This document shows positions 1 through 6,912 of a DNA stretch of 26,114 nucleotides, piece by piece (the first letter of the stretch is position 1; each line of letters begins with the position of its first letter). The notes beneath the pieces were generated by a model, which worked only from the letters and a program-made list of their open reading frames with translations, had not been told where the DNA came from and ran no database searches. A program made the position numbers and the translations under genes. This DNA comes from JAQUPP01 sp041649955 (GTDB lineage: Bacteria > Patescibacteriota > Patescibacteriia > UBA2591 > JAQUPP01), in the NCBI GenBank assembly GCA_041649955.1, contig JBAZMD010000012.1, forward strand, positions 1 through 26,114, in the 5' to 3' direction.

Positions 1-126
1 GTCGCCGGCGATATCAATTGCCAGATTCTTTCCATGGAAGAAGGCGCGACTTTAAGCGGCCGCTGCAGCGTTGGCAAGGGCCCATCAACTTCCGGACATA
101 AAAGAGAAAAAGCAGAAGAGATATAA
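1..126 (+). CDS. Bactofilin (polymer-forming cytoskeletal protein), C-terminal fragment
   Basis: The window opens inside this gene. Frame 1 is open from base 1 to a TAA at 124-126 and gives the last 41 residues. The stretch VAGDINCQILSMEEGATLSG has the Gly-Asp-Ile / Glu-Gly-Ala rhythm of the right-handed beta-helix of bactofilins (DUF583), which polymerise into membrane-associated filaments that shape cells or place wall enzymes. The last turn (GRCSVG) is followed by a short basic-acidic tail, as is usual in the family. The 5' end lies outside the window. The stop codon overlaps the first bases of the 50-base hairpin repeat. The family call rests on the repeat rhythm only, so I am fairly but not fully sure. 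Confidence 0.72.
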   Translation, partial: VAGDINCQILSMEEGATLSGRCSVGKGPSTSGHKREKAEEI

Positions 127-173
127 AGGGCTTTGTCTCCGGACGTTAAGTCGGAGCTACAAAACCTTTACCC
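124..173 (+). repeat. 50-base hairpin repeat, copy 1, starting in the bactofilin stop codon
   Basis: This matches 26065-26114 at 49 of 50 positions in the same orientation (only 158 T versus 26099 A differs). It folds into one long three-part hairpin: 125-129 (AAAGG) pairs with 165-169, 132-136 (TTTGT) pairs with 159-163, and 137-144 pairs with 150-156 with one bulged G, closing a GTTAA loop. The first T of the repeat is the T of the stop codon TAA, as it also is in copy 2. There is no T-run behind it, so it is not a typical intrinsic terminator. Confidence 0.9.
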
Positions 174-278
174 GCCCAGATTTTTAGACTATTAATTAAG
201 ATTAGGGCGATGTATTAGGTTTATGTTTTATCTGACCCAAAGATCGTGGCAAGCAAGTGTCCAAAAACTTGGGCGGGT
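170..278. repeat. Imperfect 20-base inverted repeat enclosing 69 bases
   Basis: The arm at 170-189 (acccgcccagatttttagac) is complementary to 259-278 at 17 of 20 positions, and one mismatch becomes a G-U pair in RNA. The 69 bases between the arms hold no open frame or RNA gene that I recognise. The left arm runs directly out of the 50-base hairpin, so 124-278 may be one composite structured element or a small non-coding RNA. Copy 2 of the hairpin is cut off by the window edge exactly where this arm would begin, so the full repeat length cannot be judged. Confidence 0.6.
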
Positions 279-337
279 ACGCAAAATTATAGTTAAAAAT
301 TTTGCGCTTTCAGCTTAAATTTTCAAATAATTTTAGT

Positions 338-1120
338 ATGTATTTTTACATTTACGATTCTTTTTTATCTGAGAAAAGGTACGAAAAACAAGTCAATGAA
401 ATAGAAATTCGATTGGCTAATTTAGGTATTACCGGTAAAAAAATCCGTTTTTCAATTTTAAAAAGCATCTCGGATATTATTAAAGAAAGTTTAAGGGATA
501 AAAATCCAACCGTGGTAATTGTCGGGAGCGACGAAACCTTTATTCAAGCGGCTATCCCCATGGCTAATCAAAAAGCGGTTTTAGGCTTCATCCCCACTCA
601 GTCAAATTCAGCCATGGCTCATATTTTGGGCTTGCCGACCAACGAATTCGCTTGCGACGTGATTTCATCCCGCCGAATTGAAGATGTAAGCTTGGGTATG
701 ATTAACGGACAGCATTTCTTTTCTTCTCTGGAATTTAATCCAACTCAAACTCGATTGATTTGCGATGAGCAATATCAAATCAACCCCACCGGAATTAATT
801 TGACAAAAGTTATCAATTTGGATTTTTTGCAATTTAAAAAAATGTCTCAAGATCCTGATTTTAAAAAAACGGTTTCTGACCCGAAAGATAATTATTTGGA
901 AGTTTTATTGGGAAATTCGGGCAAGGACTTTCTTTTTATAAAAGGCAAAGACAAAAAAGACAGTTTATTTTTCGTCAAAAAATTGAGAGTTGAATCCAAA
1001 AAAGAGGGAGACGAAGTATTTATCAAAGTTGATCAGAATAAAGTCGTTAAAACTCCGGCCATAATTGAAATCGCCCCCCAAGTTTTAAAATTAATTGTCG
1101 GAAAAGATAGACTGATATAA
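338..1120 (+). CDS. Divergent diacylglycerol-kinase-fold protein (DAGK_cat/LCB5 family), probably altered active site
   Basis: The 260-residue protein aligns by eye with the diacylglycerol/sphingosine kinase catalytic fold. Residues 58-68 sit where the family has its nucleotide-binding GGDGT loop, but the sequence reads GSDET. Residues 83-91 (GFIPTQSNS) replace the usual G-x-P-x-G-T-x-N-D. The following SSRRIEDVSLGMINGQHFF (residues 110-128) keeps the pattern in which these enzymes end their first domain and begin the beta-sandwich. Loss of the loop glycines suggests weak or different phosphotransfer, or a non-catalytic role. I chose the ATG at 338 over an in-frame TTG at 302, because the fold begins at MYFYIYDS; neither start has a clear ribosome binding site. 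The stop lies 2 bases before deoC, so the two genes are probably co-transcribed. Its substrate is unknown. Confidence 0.68.
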   Translation: MYFYIYDSFLSEKRYEKQVNEIEIRLANLGITGKKIRFSILKSISDIIKESLRDKNPTVVIVGSDETFIQAAIPMANQKAVLGFIPTQSNSAMAHILGLPTNEFACDVISSRRIEDVSLGMINGQHFFSSLEFNPTQTRLICDEQYQINPTGINLTKVINLDFLQFKKMSQDPDFKKTVSDPKDNYLEVLLGNSGKDFLFIKGKDKKDSLFFVKKLRVESKKEGDEVFIKVDQNKVVKTPAIIEIAPQVLKLIVGKDRLI

Positions 1121-1122
1121 AT

Positions 1123-1758
1123 ATGGAAAAGGACATTGCTAAATTTATTGATTATACAAATGTGAGCCCAATCGCTACTAGTTCTGATATTAAAAGACTT
1201 TGTCAAGAAGCCAAGAAATACGGCTTCTTTTCCGTTTGCGTAACTTCCTCAAGAATTAAATTAGCAAAAAGTTTTATAAAAAATTCATCAATAAAATTAA
1301 TCAGCGTGGTTGGATTTCCTCATGGCACAACCATTGACCAAATCAAGGCAGCCGAAGCAAAACAGGCGGTTAAAAATGGAGCTGACGAAATTGATATGGT
1401 GATGAATATCGGCGCTTTTAAAGAAAAAAATTACCAATATGTTTTAAATGAAATAAAAATGGTGGTTCAATCGGCAAAACCGAAATTGGTCAAAGTGATC
1501 ATTGAAACTTGTTATTTGACCAAAAATGAAATTAAAAAAATTTGTCAGATAGTAAAGTCGTCCGGAGCGGTTTTTGTCAAAACTTCCACCGGCTACGGAC
1601 CAACCGGCGCGAAAGAAGAAGATATTAAATTGATGCGCAAAACAGTCGGTCCGAATTTTGGCGTAAAAGCTTCTGGATATATTCGCGACAAAGAAACAGT
1701 TTTAAAAATGATTAAGGCCGGAGCTAATCGAATCGGCACCAGGGCTTTATTGAAGTAA
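1123..1758 (+). CDS. deoC: Deoxyribose-phosphate aldolase
   Basis: DeoC splits 2-deoxyribose-5-phosphate into glyceraldehyde-3-phosphate and acetaldehyde, feeding carbon from deoxynucleosides into glycolysis in the cytoplasm. The 211-residue protein is a full-length short-form TIM barrel. Visible landmarks are VVGFPHG (62-68), the EIDMVMN strand with the proton-relay Asp91, the Schiff-base Lys153 in KTSTG and the second lysine Lys182 in VKASG. The usual VKASGGI is VKASGYI here, a change next to the phosphate-binding loop. The gene starts 2 bases after the kinase-fold gene and has no recognisable ribosome binding site, so it is probably translated from the same mRNA. In CPR bacteria this enzyme is a plausible part of nucleotide salvage. 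Confidence 0.95.
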   Translation: MEKDIAKFIDYTNVSPIATSSDIKRLCQEAKKYGFFSVCVTSSRIKLAKSFIKNSSIKLISVVGFPHGTTIDQIKAAEAKQAVKNGADEIDMVMNIGAFKEKNYQYVLNEIKMVVQSAKPKLVKVIIETCYLTKNEIKKICQIVKSSGAVFVKTSTGYGPTGAKEEDIKLMRKTVGPNFGVKASGYIRDKETVLKMIKAGANRIGTRALLK

Positions 1759-1769
1759 AAAATAGTTTG

Positions 1770-1824
1770 TAGTTTTTGGTTGATGGTTGTAGTTATTTAG
1801 TTACTAGTTCAAAACCAAAAACTA
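1770..1824. repeat. AT-rich inverted repeat and degenerate direct repeats upstream of comM
   Basis: The 12 bases at 1770-1781 (tagtttttggtt) are perfectly complementary to 1813-1824, with 31 bases between. The rest of the 103-base gap is made of degenerate copies of the same words (ctaataa, aaaccaaa, ggttgtagtt) up to about 1858. It reads like low-complexity repeat DNA rather than a promoter, and no -35/-10 pair stands out. Confidence 0.6.
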
Positions 1825-1861
1825 ATAAACTAAAACCAAAGACTAATAACCAAAAACAATT

Positions 1862-3421
1862 ATGTTAGCGAAAATTCTTTCGGCAGTTAATGTCGGATTA
1901 GAATCAAATTTAGTGGAAGTTGAAGTGGATATTTCAAGCGGATTTCCTTGTTTTGATATTGTCGGCTTGCCTGATCGGGCGATTGAAGAATCAAAAATGA
2001 GAGTTCGCTCAGCCATTATTAATTCCGGTTTGAAATTTTTACCGGATGCGCGAAAAAAACGTTTAACGATTAATTTGGCGCCGGCTGACGTAAAAAAAGA
2101 AGGTTCGGTTTATGATTTGCCAATGGCAGTTGGAATTTTAATCGCCTCAAATCAGCTTCCAACTGATTTTTTGAAAGAGAAAAGTTTATTTGTCGGCGAA
2201 TTGGCTTTGAATGGCGAGCTGCGCCATTCCAAAGGAGTTTTGCCAATGGCGATTTTAGCCGCGGAGAAAGGCATAAAAAATATTTTCCTGCCCTCTTCTA
2301 ATGCTCAAGAAGCGTCCTTAATAGAAAATGAAAATTTTAAAATTTATCCGCTTGATTCTTTAAATTCTTTAATCAGTCATTTGACTGGACAAAAAATAAT
2401 CAAGCCTTTTGTCGGCGAAAATATTAATGTTCTGGAAAAAGAAACAGAATATGAATTTGACATGGCTTATGTCAAAGGCCAAGAACAGGCGAAAAGAGCG
2501 ATAGAAATTGCCGCAGCCGGCGGACATAATATCTTAATGAGCGGCGCGCCGGGTTCAGGAAAAACTCTTTTGGCAAAAACCATTCCTTCAATTTTGCCGA
2601 AAATGTCCAAAGAAGAAATTTTGGACGTAACGAAAATTTACAGCGTGGCCGGACTTTTAACAGAAGGCGAATTAAAATTTGAAAGGCCATTCCGTTCTCC
2701 TCATCATATTATTTCCAATGTAGCTATGGTTGGCGGGGGACAAATTCCCAAACCGGGCGAAATCAGTTTAGCTCATCGGGGAGTTTTATTTTTAGATGAA
2801 GTGGCGGAATTTTATCGCCATGTTTTGGAAAGTTTGCGCCAGCCGTTGGAAGACGGCATCATTTCCGTTTCTCGGGCCAGGGGCGCTTTGATTTTTCCGG
2901 CCAAATTTATTTTAATTGCCGCTCAAAATCCTTGCCCTTGCGGCTATTATCGCGATCCGGAAAAACCATGCCGCTGCAGTATTGGCGAAATCACGAAATA
3001 TCGCAAAAAAATATCCGGGCCGTTGCTGGATAGAATTGATTTGCATTTGGAAATCCCCCGTCTTAAATTTGAAAAACTAACCAATGAAAAAGTGGCTGAA
3101 AGCTCGGAAGAAATCAGAAAAAGAGTGGAAAAAGCGAGAGAAATTCAAACCAAAAGATTTAAAAATGATTCATCCAAGAAAAAAGTTTTGACCAATGCCG
3201 AAATGACTTTGCCGCAATTGAAAAAATTCTGCCAAGTTGATGACAAGAGCTATGAATTATTAAAAAAAGCCATTGATCAATTTGCTTTATCAACCAGGGC
3301 TTATCACCGAATTTTAAAAGTTTCCCGAACTATTGCCGATTTGGCCGGAGATAAAGAAATTACTTTTAATCATATCGCCGAAGCCATTCAATATAGAACA
3401 AAATTAGAAGAAGTTTTATAG
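1862..3421 (+). CDS. comM: ComM/YifB-family Mg-chelatase-like AAA+ ATPase
   Basis: ComM is a hexameric AAA+ helicase that promotes branch migration when incoming single-stranded DNA recombines during natural transformation. The 519-residue protein is full length. Residues 1-175 are the ChlI-like N-terminal domain (VNVGLESNLVEVEVDISSG, then FDIVGLPD). The ATPase core has Walker A GAPGSGKT at 228-235, Walker B VLFLDEV at 308-314 and the arginine-bearing SGPLLDRID at 385-393. A Cys cluster NPCPCGYYRDPEKPCRC lies at 356-372, and the C-terminal Mg_chelatase_C helices follow. The start at 1862 matches the conserved MLAKILSA opening. The gene is flanked on both sides by repeat-rich spacers and looks like its own unit. 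CPR bacteria commonly keep competence genes, consistent with dependence on external nucleic acids. Confidence 0.95.
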   Translation: MLAKILSAVNVGLESNLVEVEVDISSGFPCFDIVGLPDRAIEESKMRVRSAIINSGLKFLPDARKKRLTINLAPADVKKEGSVYDLPMAVGILIASNQLPTDFLKEKSLFVGELALNGELRHSKGVLPMAILAAEKGIKNIFLPSSNAQEASLIENENFKIYPLDSLNSLISHLTGQKIIKPFVGENINVLEKETEYEFDMAYVKGQEQAKRAIEIAAAGGHNILMSGAPGSGKTLLAKTIPSILPKMSKEEILDVTKIYSVAGLLTEGELKFERPFRSPHHIISNVAMVGGGQIPKPGEISLAHRGVLFLDEVAEFYRHVLESLRQPLEDGIISVSRARGALIFPAKFILIAAQNPCPCGYYRDPEKPCRCSIGEITKYRKKISGPLLDRIDLHLEIPRLKFEKLTNEKVAESSEEIRKRVEKAREIQTKRFKNDSSKKKVLTNAEMTLPQLKKFCQVDDKSYELLKKAIDQFALSTRAYHRILKVSRTIADLAGDKEITFNHIAEAIQYRTKLEEVL

Positions 3422-3459
3422 GGCAAGTTAATAAGTAAATAAACTAAATGGACAAGATT

Positions 3460-3482
3460 CTCCGGAGGTCGGACCTCCGGAG
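3460..3482. repeat. 23-base perfect palindrome, copy 1
   Basis: Two 11-base arms (CTCCGGAGGTC and its complement) flank a single central base, G here. The copy at 20790-20812 differs only at that central base, where it has C, so each copy is the reverse complement of the other. Both are followed by ACCC(C)TAA and then GCTAAC, so the shared unit extends to about 40 bases. This copy lies between comM and speD inside degenerate AAGTAAATAA-type repeats. No T-run follows, which argues against a terminator. Confidence 0.88.
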
Positions 3483-3523
3483 ACCCCTAAGCTAACTAAG
3501 TAATAAGTAAATAAATAACGGAA

Positions 3524-4597
3524 ATGAAAAAACATAAATCAAAAACAATTCATTTAAAAAGAAGTTATCGCATTGGCCGAGAAATTATCGCTGATATGAA
3601 GGGCTGCGATGCGCGAATAATTAATGATGAGCAGCTATTAAAAAGATTGGTTCAAGAAGCAATTCACAAAACAGACCATCATTTATTAAGTTTGGTTTCC
3701 AAAAAATTTTCGCCGGTCGGAATAACGATTGTCGGAATTTTGGCCGAAAGCCATATCAGTGTGCATACTTATCCGGAAATCGGCTATGTCGGCATTGATA
3801 TTTTCACTTGCGGCGCGAATAAACCGGAACCGATTCTTGATTATTTGCGGGAAAAAATCGGCGCTAAAGATGTGAGTTGGGCGTTTATTAAAAGAGGAAC
3901 AATGCGTCAATGGAAGACAATTCTGCAAAGTGAAGGATTCAGGCGCGAAATAGAAGTAATAAAAACAATCCATAAGCGGCAGACCCCGTATCAAAATTTG
4001 GAATTGGTCAAAACAAAAAAACTGGGCACCTGTCTTTTTTCTAACGGCATTTTGCAATACGCAACAACTGATTCAAATTTTTATGATGATCAAATGTTAA
4101 AAAAGTTAAAACTCATCAAGGCAAAATCTGTTTTGATTATCGGCGGCGGAGATTGTTCGGTTTTGAAAAAAATAATTCCGAACAAAAATTTGGAAGATAT
4201 TTACATGTTTGAACAAGATCAGCAAGTAGTGGAAATCGCCAAGAAATATTTGGGAGCGAATAAAGTTTTGCGCGATCCGCGTTTGAAAATGTTTTACGGC
4301 GATGCGCTTGAAACCATTCCTTATTTAAAAGACAAAAAAATTGACTACGCGGTGGTGGATATTATTTCCGCGTCAGAAGTGAAATTTAAGAAATTTTATA
4401 ACGAACTGATGAAATTGTTGCATGAAATAAAAGTGCCGGCTTGGTCGGCTTGCGCGGGGAATATTTTGGAAACGCAAAAATTAAAATGCATCAAGAATTC
4501 GGCGGAAAAATTTTACGACAATATTATGATAGAAGACAAGTGGTTTTTATCCGGCGGAATGACCAGATTTTTATTCGGCGAAAAACTGAGGAAATAA
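3524..4597 (+). CDS. speD: S-adenosylmethionine decarboxylase fused to a degenerate spermidine-synthase-like domain
   Basis: Residues 1-135 are a prokaryotic SpeD, a pyruvoyl enzyme that self-cleaves and makes decarboxylated SAM, the aminopropyl donor for spermidine. The processing site is Glu75-Ser76 in LAESHISVHTYPE. His81 and Cys96 keep exactly the spacing (5 and 15) of the Ser63/His68/Cys83 set known from the Thermotoga enzyme. Residues 155-357 form a Rossmann domain of the spermidine-synthase family: GGGDCS at 207-212 replaces the usual GGGDGG, the acidic EQDQ lies at 230-233, and GDALE at 259-263. It lacks the catalytic D-x-x-D-P-x-G-P; VVDIISASEV stands there instead. The next gene, 1 base downstream, has all of these motifs. 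The second domain may therefore be an inactive partner, a scaffold or an enzyme with changed specificity. No ribosome binding site is obvious at the ATG. Confidence 0.9.
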   Translation: MKKHKSKTIHLKRSYRIGREIIADMKGCDARIINDEQLLKRLVQEAIHKTDHHLLSLVSKKFSPVGITIVGILAESHISVHTYPEIGYVGIDIFTCGANKPEPILDYLREKIGAKDVSWAFIKRGTMRQWKTILQSEGFRREIEVIKTIHKRQTPYQNLELVKTKKLGTCLFSNGILQYATTDSNFYDDQMLKKLKLIKAKSVLIIGGGDCSVLKKIIPNKNLEDIYMFEQDQQVVEIAKKYLGANKVLRDPRLKMFYGDALETIPYLKDKKIDYAVVDIISASEVKFKKFYNELMKLLHEIKVPAWSACAGNILETQKLKCIKNSAEKFYDNIMIEDKWFLSGGMTRFLFGEKLRK

Positions 4598-4598
4598 T

Positions 4599-5489
4599 AT
4601 GAAGGAAAAAAAATATACATTTGAATTTCATCCAACGGGGAAAATTCTTGAAGGCAAAAAAGCGAATTTCAATTATGCTTACGGCTTTGCTTATGACAAA
4701 CTTATTTATAAAGGCAAAACCAAATATCAAAAAATTGAACTTTATAAAACGCCGTGGCTCGGCAAATTATTGAAATTAGACGGCTATTTTCAAACCTCGG
4801 AAAAAGACGAATTTTTTTATCACGAAGCAATGACGCAACCGGCTCTGTTTTCGCATCCCAACCCGAAAAAAGTTTTGATTATCGGCGGCGGAGATGGCGG
4901 AATTTTGCGGCAGGTTTTATCGCATTATTCAATTGAGAAAGTGATAATGGTGGAAATAGACCAAGAAGTGATTGATTTTTCCAAAAAATATTTGAAATTT
5001 ATTCATAAAAATTCATTTAAAAATCCTAAGGCTGAAATTATTGTCGGAGACGGCAAAAAATTTGTGGAAGAAACAAAAGAAAAATTTGATCTGATTATTT
5101 CCGACTTAACAGATCCGATTGGCCCGTCAAAAGCACTTTATACGAGAAGTTTTTACCAAAAAATTTCTTCAAAATTGGAAAAAAACGGCATTTTTATGAC
5201 GCATTTGGATTTGGCGACCACTCGGCCGGAATTGTCAAAATGGATTTACAAAAATTTAAAATCTGTTTTCAAGTTTTCTTCGGTCTTTGTTTCGTATATT
5301 CCTTTATATGGATCTTTAATGGCCTTCGGCATCAACAGTAATTATATTGACGCGGCGAAAATAAAAAATGAAATTATTCAGAAAAGATTAAAAGAACGCA
5401 AGGTGAAAAATTTAAAATGGTATTGCCCGAAAATTCATCAGGCGATTTTCGCTCTGCCGGTTTATCTTAAAAAGCTGTTCAAGATTTAA
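4599..5489 (+). CDS. speE: Spermidine synthase (polyamine aminopropyltransferase)
   Basis: This enzyme transfers the aminopropyl group of decarboxylated SAM to a diamine such as putrescine. The 296-residue protein has about 30 extra residues before the N-terminal beta-sheet. Motifs in order are LDGYFQTSEKDEFFYHEAMT (60-79), the donor-binding GGGDGG (96-101), VEIDQEV (118-124), GDGKKF (150-155) and the catalytic SDLTDPIGP (168-176) with Asp169 and Asp172. The usual HPAL after YHE is QPAL here. The start lies 1 base after the speD-fusion stop, with a GAGG ribosome binding site inside the end of that gene, so translation is probably coupled. Neither speA, speB nor speC is in the window, so the amine acceptor may be imported from a host. 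A strong terminator follows at 5514. Confidence 0.93.
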   Translation: MKEKKYTFEFHPTGKILEGKKANFNYAYGFAYDKLIYKGKTKYQKIELYKTPWLGKLLKLDGYFQTSEKDEFFYHEAMTQPALFSHPNPKKVLIIGGGDGGILRQVLSHYSIEKVIMVEIDQEVIDFSKKYLKFIHKNSFKNPKAEIIVGDGKKFVEETKEKFDLIISDLTDPIGPSKALYTRSFYQKISSKLEKNGIFMTHLDLATTRPELSKWIYKNLKSVFKFSSVFVSYIPLYGSLMAFGINSNYIDAAKIKNEIIQKRLKERKVKNLKWYCPKIHQAIFALPVYLKKLFKI

Positions 5490-5513
5490 ATCAGTGATAT
5501 AATTTAGAAAATT

Positions 5514-5551
5514 AAAAAAATCTCTCTGGAATTTTCCAGAGAGATTTTTTT
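5514..5551. terminator. Bidirectional intrinsic terminator between speE and the convergent LysM-CHAP gene
   Basis: Bases 5514-5531 and 5534-5551 are perfect 18-base inverted arms around a TT loop. The core TCTCTCTGGAA is flanked by seven A on one side and seven T on the other, so each strand reads as a hairpin followed by a U-run. It lies 25 bases after the speE stop and 15 bases from the stop of the minus-strand gene, which is where a shared terminator for convergent genes is expected. Confidence 0.93.
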
Positions 5552-5565
5552 AAATATATTATATT

Positions 5566-6807
5566 TTATTCCGCGTAAATATAGCCCAAGATACGCACGT
5601 CGTCGCGGTCAATCGTTCTTTGAGTAACGCGCCAAGGCGTAGGGTGATTCATTTCAGTAAAAGTAATAGTGTCATTATTAAAAGATTCAACATAAGCAAC
5701 GTGTCCCCAACAATAGGAACTTCTTCCGCAGCAACCGCGGCCGGCTTCACATAAAGAAACAACGGCTCCTTTCTGCGGATCATCGCCGATTCTAAATCCT
5801 TGTTGTTTGGCATTACCGAGCCAGTTTTTGGCATTACCGCTCCAAGCAACGCATTTACCGAGATCAGTCGCCCATTTATAAGCTACATAAGAAGTACATT
5901 GACCGTTATAAAATTTATGACATTTTGTGTTTCTTAACCAAGAATTGTAATTCGGCGAAGTTATCACTAATTCTGTTTTTTCAAAACGAGGTTGAACAAC
6001 TTGAGGTTTTATTATCACCGGAGGCGCTGAAGGCTGTGATCCGTAAGGAATAATTAAAATATCATTTGCTAAAATATCCGAAGCATCGGCCAAGCCGTTA
6101 AAATCAACGATATCATTTATTGATGCTTTATATTTTTTGGCAATTTGATCCAAGGTTTCACCGGATTTAACTTTATGAGTTAAACCATCAATCGGTAAAA
6201 TAGAAAGCGTTTGTCCGGGTCTGATAAGATTAGCCGAACGAAGCGTTAAATTATTTGCCGCAAGAATGGAAGTGATATTAATGCCGAATTTTTGAGCAAT
6301 AGTATAAATATTATCTCCTGCTTCAACAACATATTTTTCAACTTCTGTTCTGGTATTCGGCATTGAGTCATTAAATTCTGTTTCAGGAGTGATTAAAGTG
6401 CTGCCACCCAAAGTTAAGTGAATATCAGAATCTGCCAGCATTCTGTTGCCGGCAATATGAAAATCAGAAATTTCTTGATTACCGGAAGAAGCTTGTTTGT
6501 TAGAAGTATTTTGAGCTTTAATAATAATTTTATCTTGATTGGCAATTTTTGAAATTAAATTATCATGATTGGCATTTTCGTAGAGATTTTTCATTTCCAA
6601 AGATGAAAAAATAACAAAAAAAGCGATTACAGCCACTAAAGCAAACTCGCCCGTTATTATTTTATCACGGTGTCTAAGACAAAAATGAGAGATGTAAAGT
6701 ATTCTCCCGATAATCGCTTTTCCCAGATTGGCTAAGCCCGATTGGGCATTAGACCATAAATTGTTCAGAAAAACCTTAAGATAATTGTTTTCAAGAGGTT
6801 TTTTCAT
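5566..6807 (-). CDS. Membrane-anchored LysM-CHAP peptidoglycan hydrolase
   Basis: The 413-residue protein probably cuts peptidoglycan peptides on the outer face of the membrane. A basic cytoplasmic N-terminus is followed by one transmembrane helix at about 52-70. An Asn/Ser-rich linker leads to two LysM domains (about 157-204 and 210-254; YVVEAGDNIYTIAQKFGI and HKVKSGETLDQIAKKYK), a Pro-rich hinge (257-273) and a CHAP domain (about 285-413). Catalytic residues are Cys304 in GQCTSYVAYKW, His369 in WGHVAYVE and probably Glu385 or Asn387 in TEMNH. Extra cysteines (296, 319, 353, 359, 360, 366) form a cluster unusual for CHAP domains and suggest disulfides. The gene is convergent with speE and divergent from leuS, with its own consensus promoter. 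It could remodel the cell's own wall or open that of a host. Confidence 0.92.
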   Translation of the reverse strand: MKKPLENNYLKVFLNNLWSNAQSGLANLGKAIIGRILYISHFCLRHRDKIITGEFALVAVIAFFVIFSSLEMKNLYENANHDNLISKIANQDKIIIKAQNTSNKQASSGNQEISDFHIAGNRMLADSDIHLTLGGSTLITPETEFNDSMPNTRTEVEKYVVEAGDNIYTIAQKFGINITSILAANNLTLRSANLIRPGQTLSILPIDGLTHKVKSGETLDQIAKKYKASINDIVDFNGLADASDILANDILIIPYGSQPSAPPVIIKPQVVQPRFEKTELVITSPNYNSWLRNTKCHKFYNGQCTSYVAYKWATDLGKCVAWSGNAKNWLGNAKQQGFRIGDDPQKGAVVSLCEAGRGCCGRSSYCWGHVAYVESFNNDTITFTEMNHPTPWRVTQRTIDRDDVRILGYIYAE

Positions 6808-6813
6808 AATTTA

Positions 6814-6830
6814 AACCCTTATTCAGGGTT
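6814..6830. promoter_or_regulatory. Small hairpin in the leader of the LysM-CHAP mRNA
   Basis: AACCCT (6814-6819) pairs with AGGGTT (6825-6830) around a 5-base loop. It lies between the minus-strand promoter and the start codon at 6807, close to where a ribosome would bind. Read on the plus strand it is followed by GTTTTTTATT and could stop transcripts entering the intergenic region. Its function is not shown by sequence alone. Confidence 0.45.
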
Positions 6831-6837
6831 GTTTTTT

Positions 6838-6865
6838 ATTATACCACTAATTTTTCGCTTGTCAA
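6838..6865 (-). promoter_or_regulatory. Consensus extended -10 promoter for the LysM-CHAP gene
   Basis: On the minus strand a perfect -35 TTGACA (6865-6860) is followed after 16 bases by a perfect -10 TATAAT (6843-6838), preceded by TGG, the extended -10 motif. Initiation would fall about 25 bases upstream of the ATG at 6807. This is one of the two best promoter matches in the window. Its -35 overlaps the -35 of the divergent leuS promoter. Confidence 0.85.
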
Positions 6866-6887
6866 GAGGATAAGTTTATGCTAATAT
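6859..6887 (+). promoter_or_regulatory. Promoter for the leuS-rsmA operon
   Basis: TTGTCA (6859-6864, five of six consensus) lies 17 bases before TAATAT (6882-6887, four of six). TGC immediately upstream of the -10 supplies an extended -10. Transcription would start near 6894, about 20 bases before the leuS ATG. The -35 shares five bases with the divergent minus-strand -35, so RNA polymerase cannot occupy both at once. Confidence 0.7.
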
Positions 6888-6912
6888 TTAAGGATAAAAA
6901 TAAAAAATAATT

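Noticed and set aside
174..300. tRNA gene in the first intergenic region
   Set aside because: I could not form a cloverleaf or find a TTCRA-type T-arm on either strand.
302..337. Extended TTG start for the kinase-fold protein
   Set aside because: The 12 extra residues have no family counterpart, and no ribosome binding site precedes the TTG.
665..850. Opposite-strand open frames inside the main genes
   Set aside because: They overlap well-supported genes, lack ribosome binding sites and give compositionally odd proteins, so they are shadows.
3460..3482. Intrinsic terminator for comM
   Set aside because: The stem has almost no loop and is not followed by a T-run on either strand, and an equal copy lies between divergent genes.
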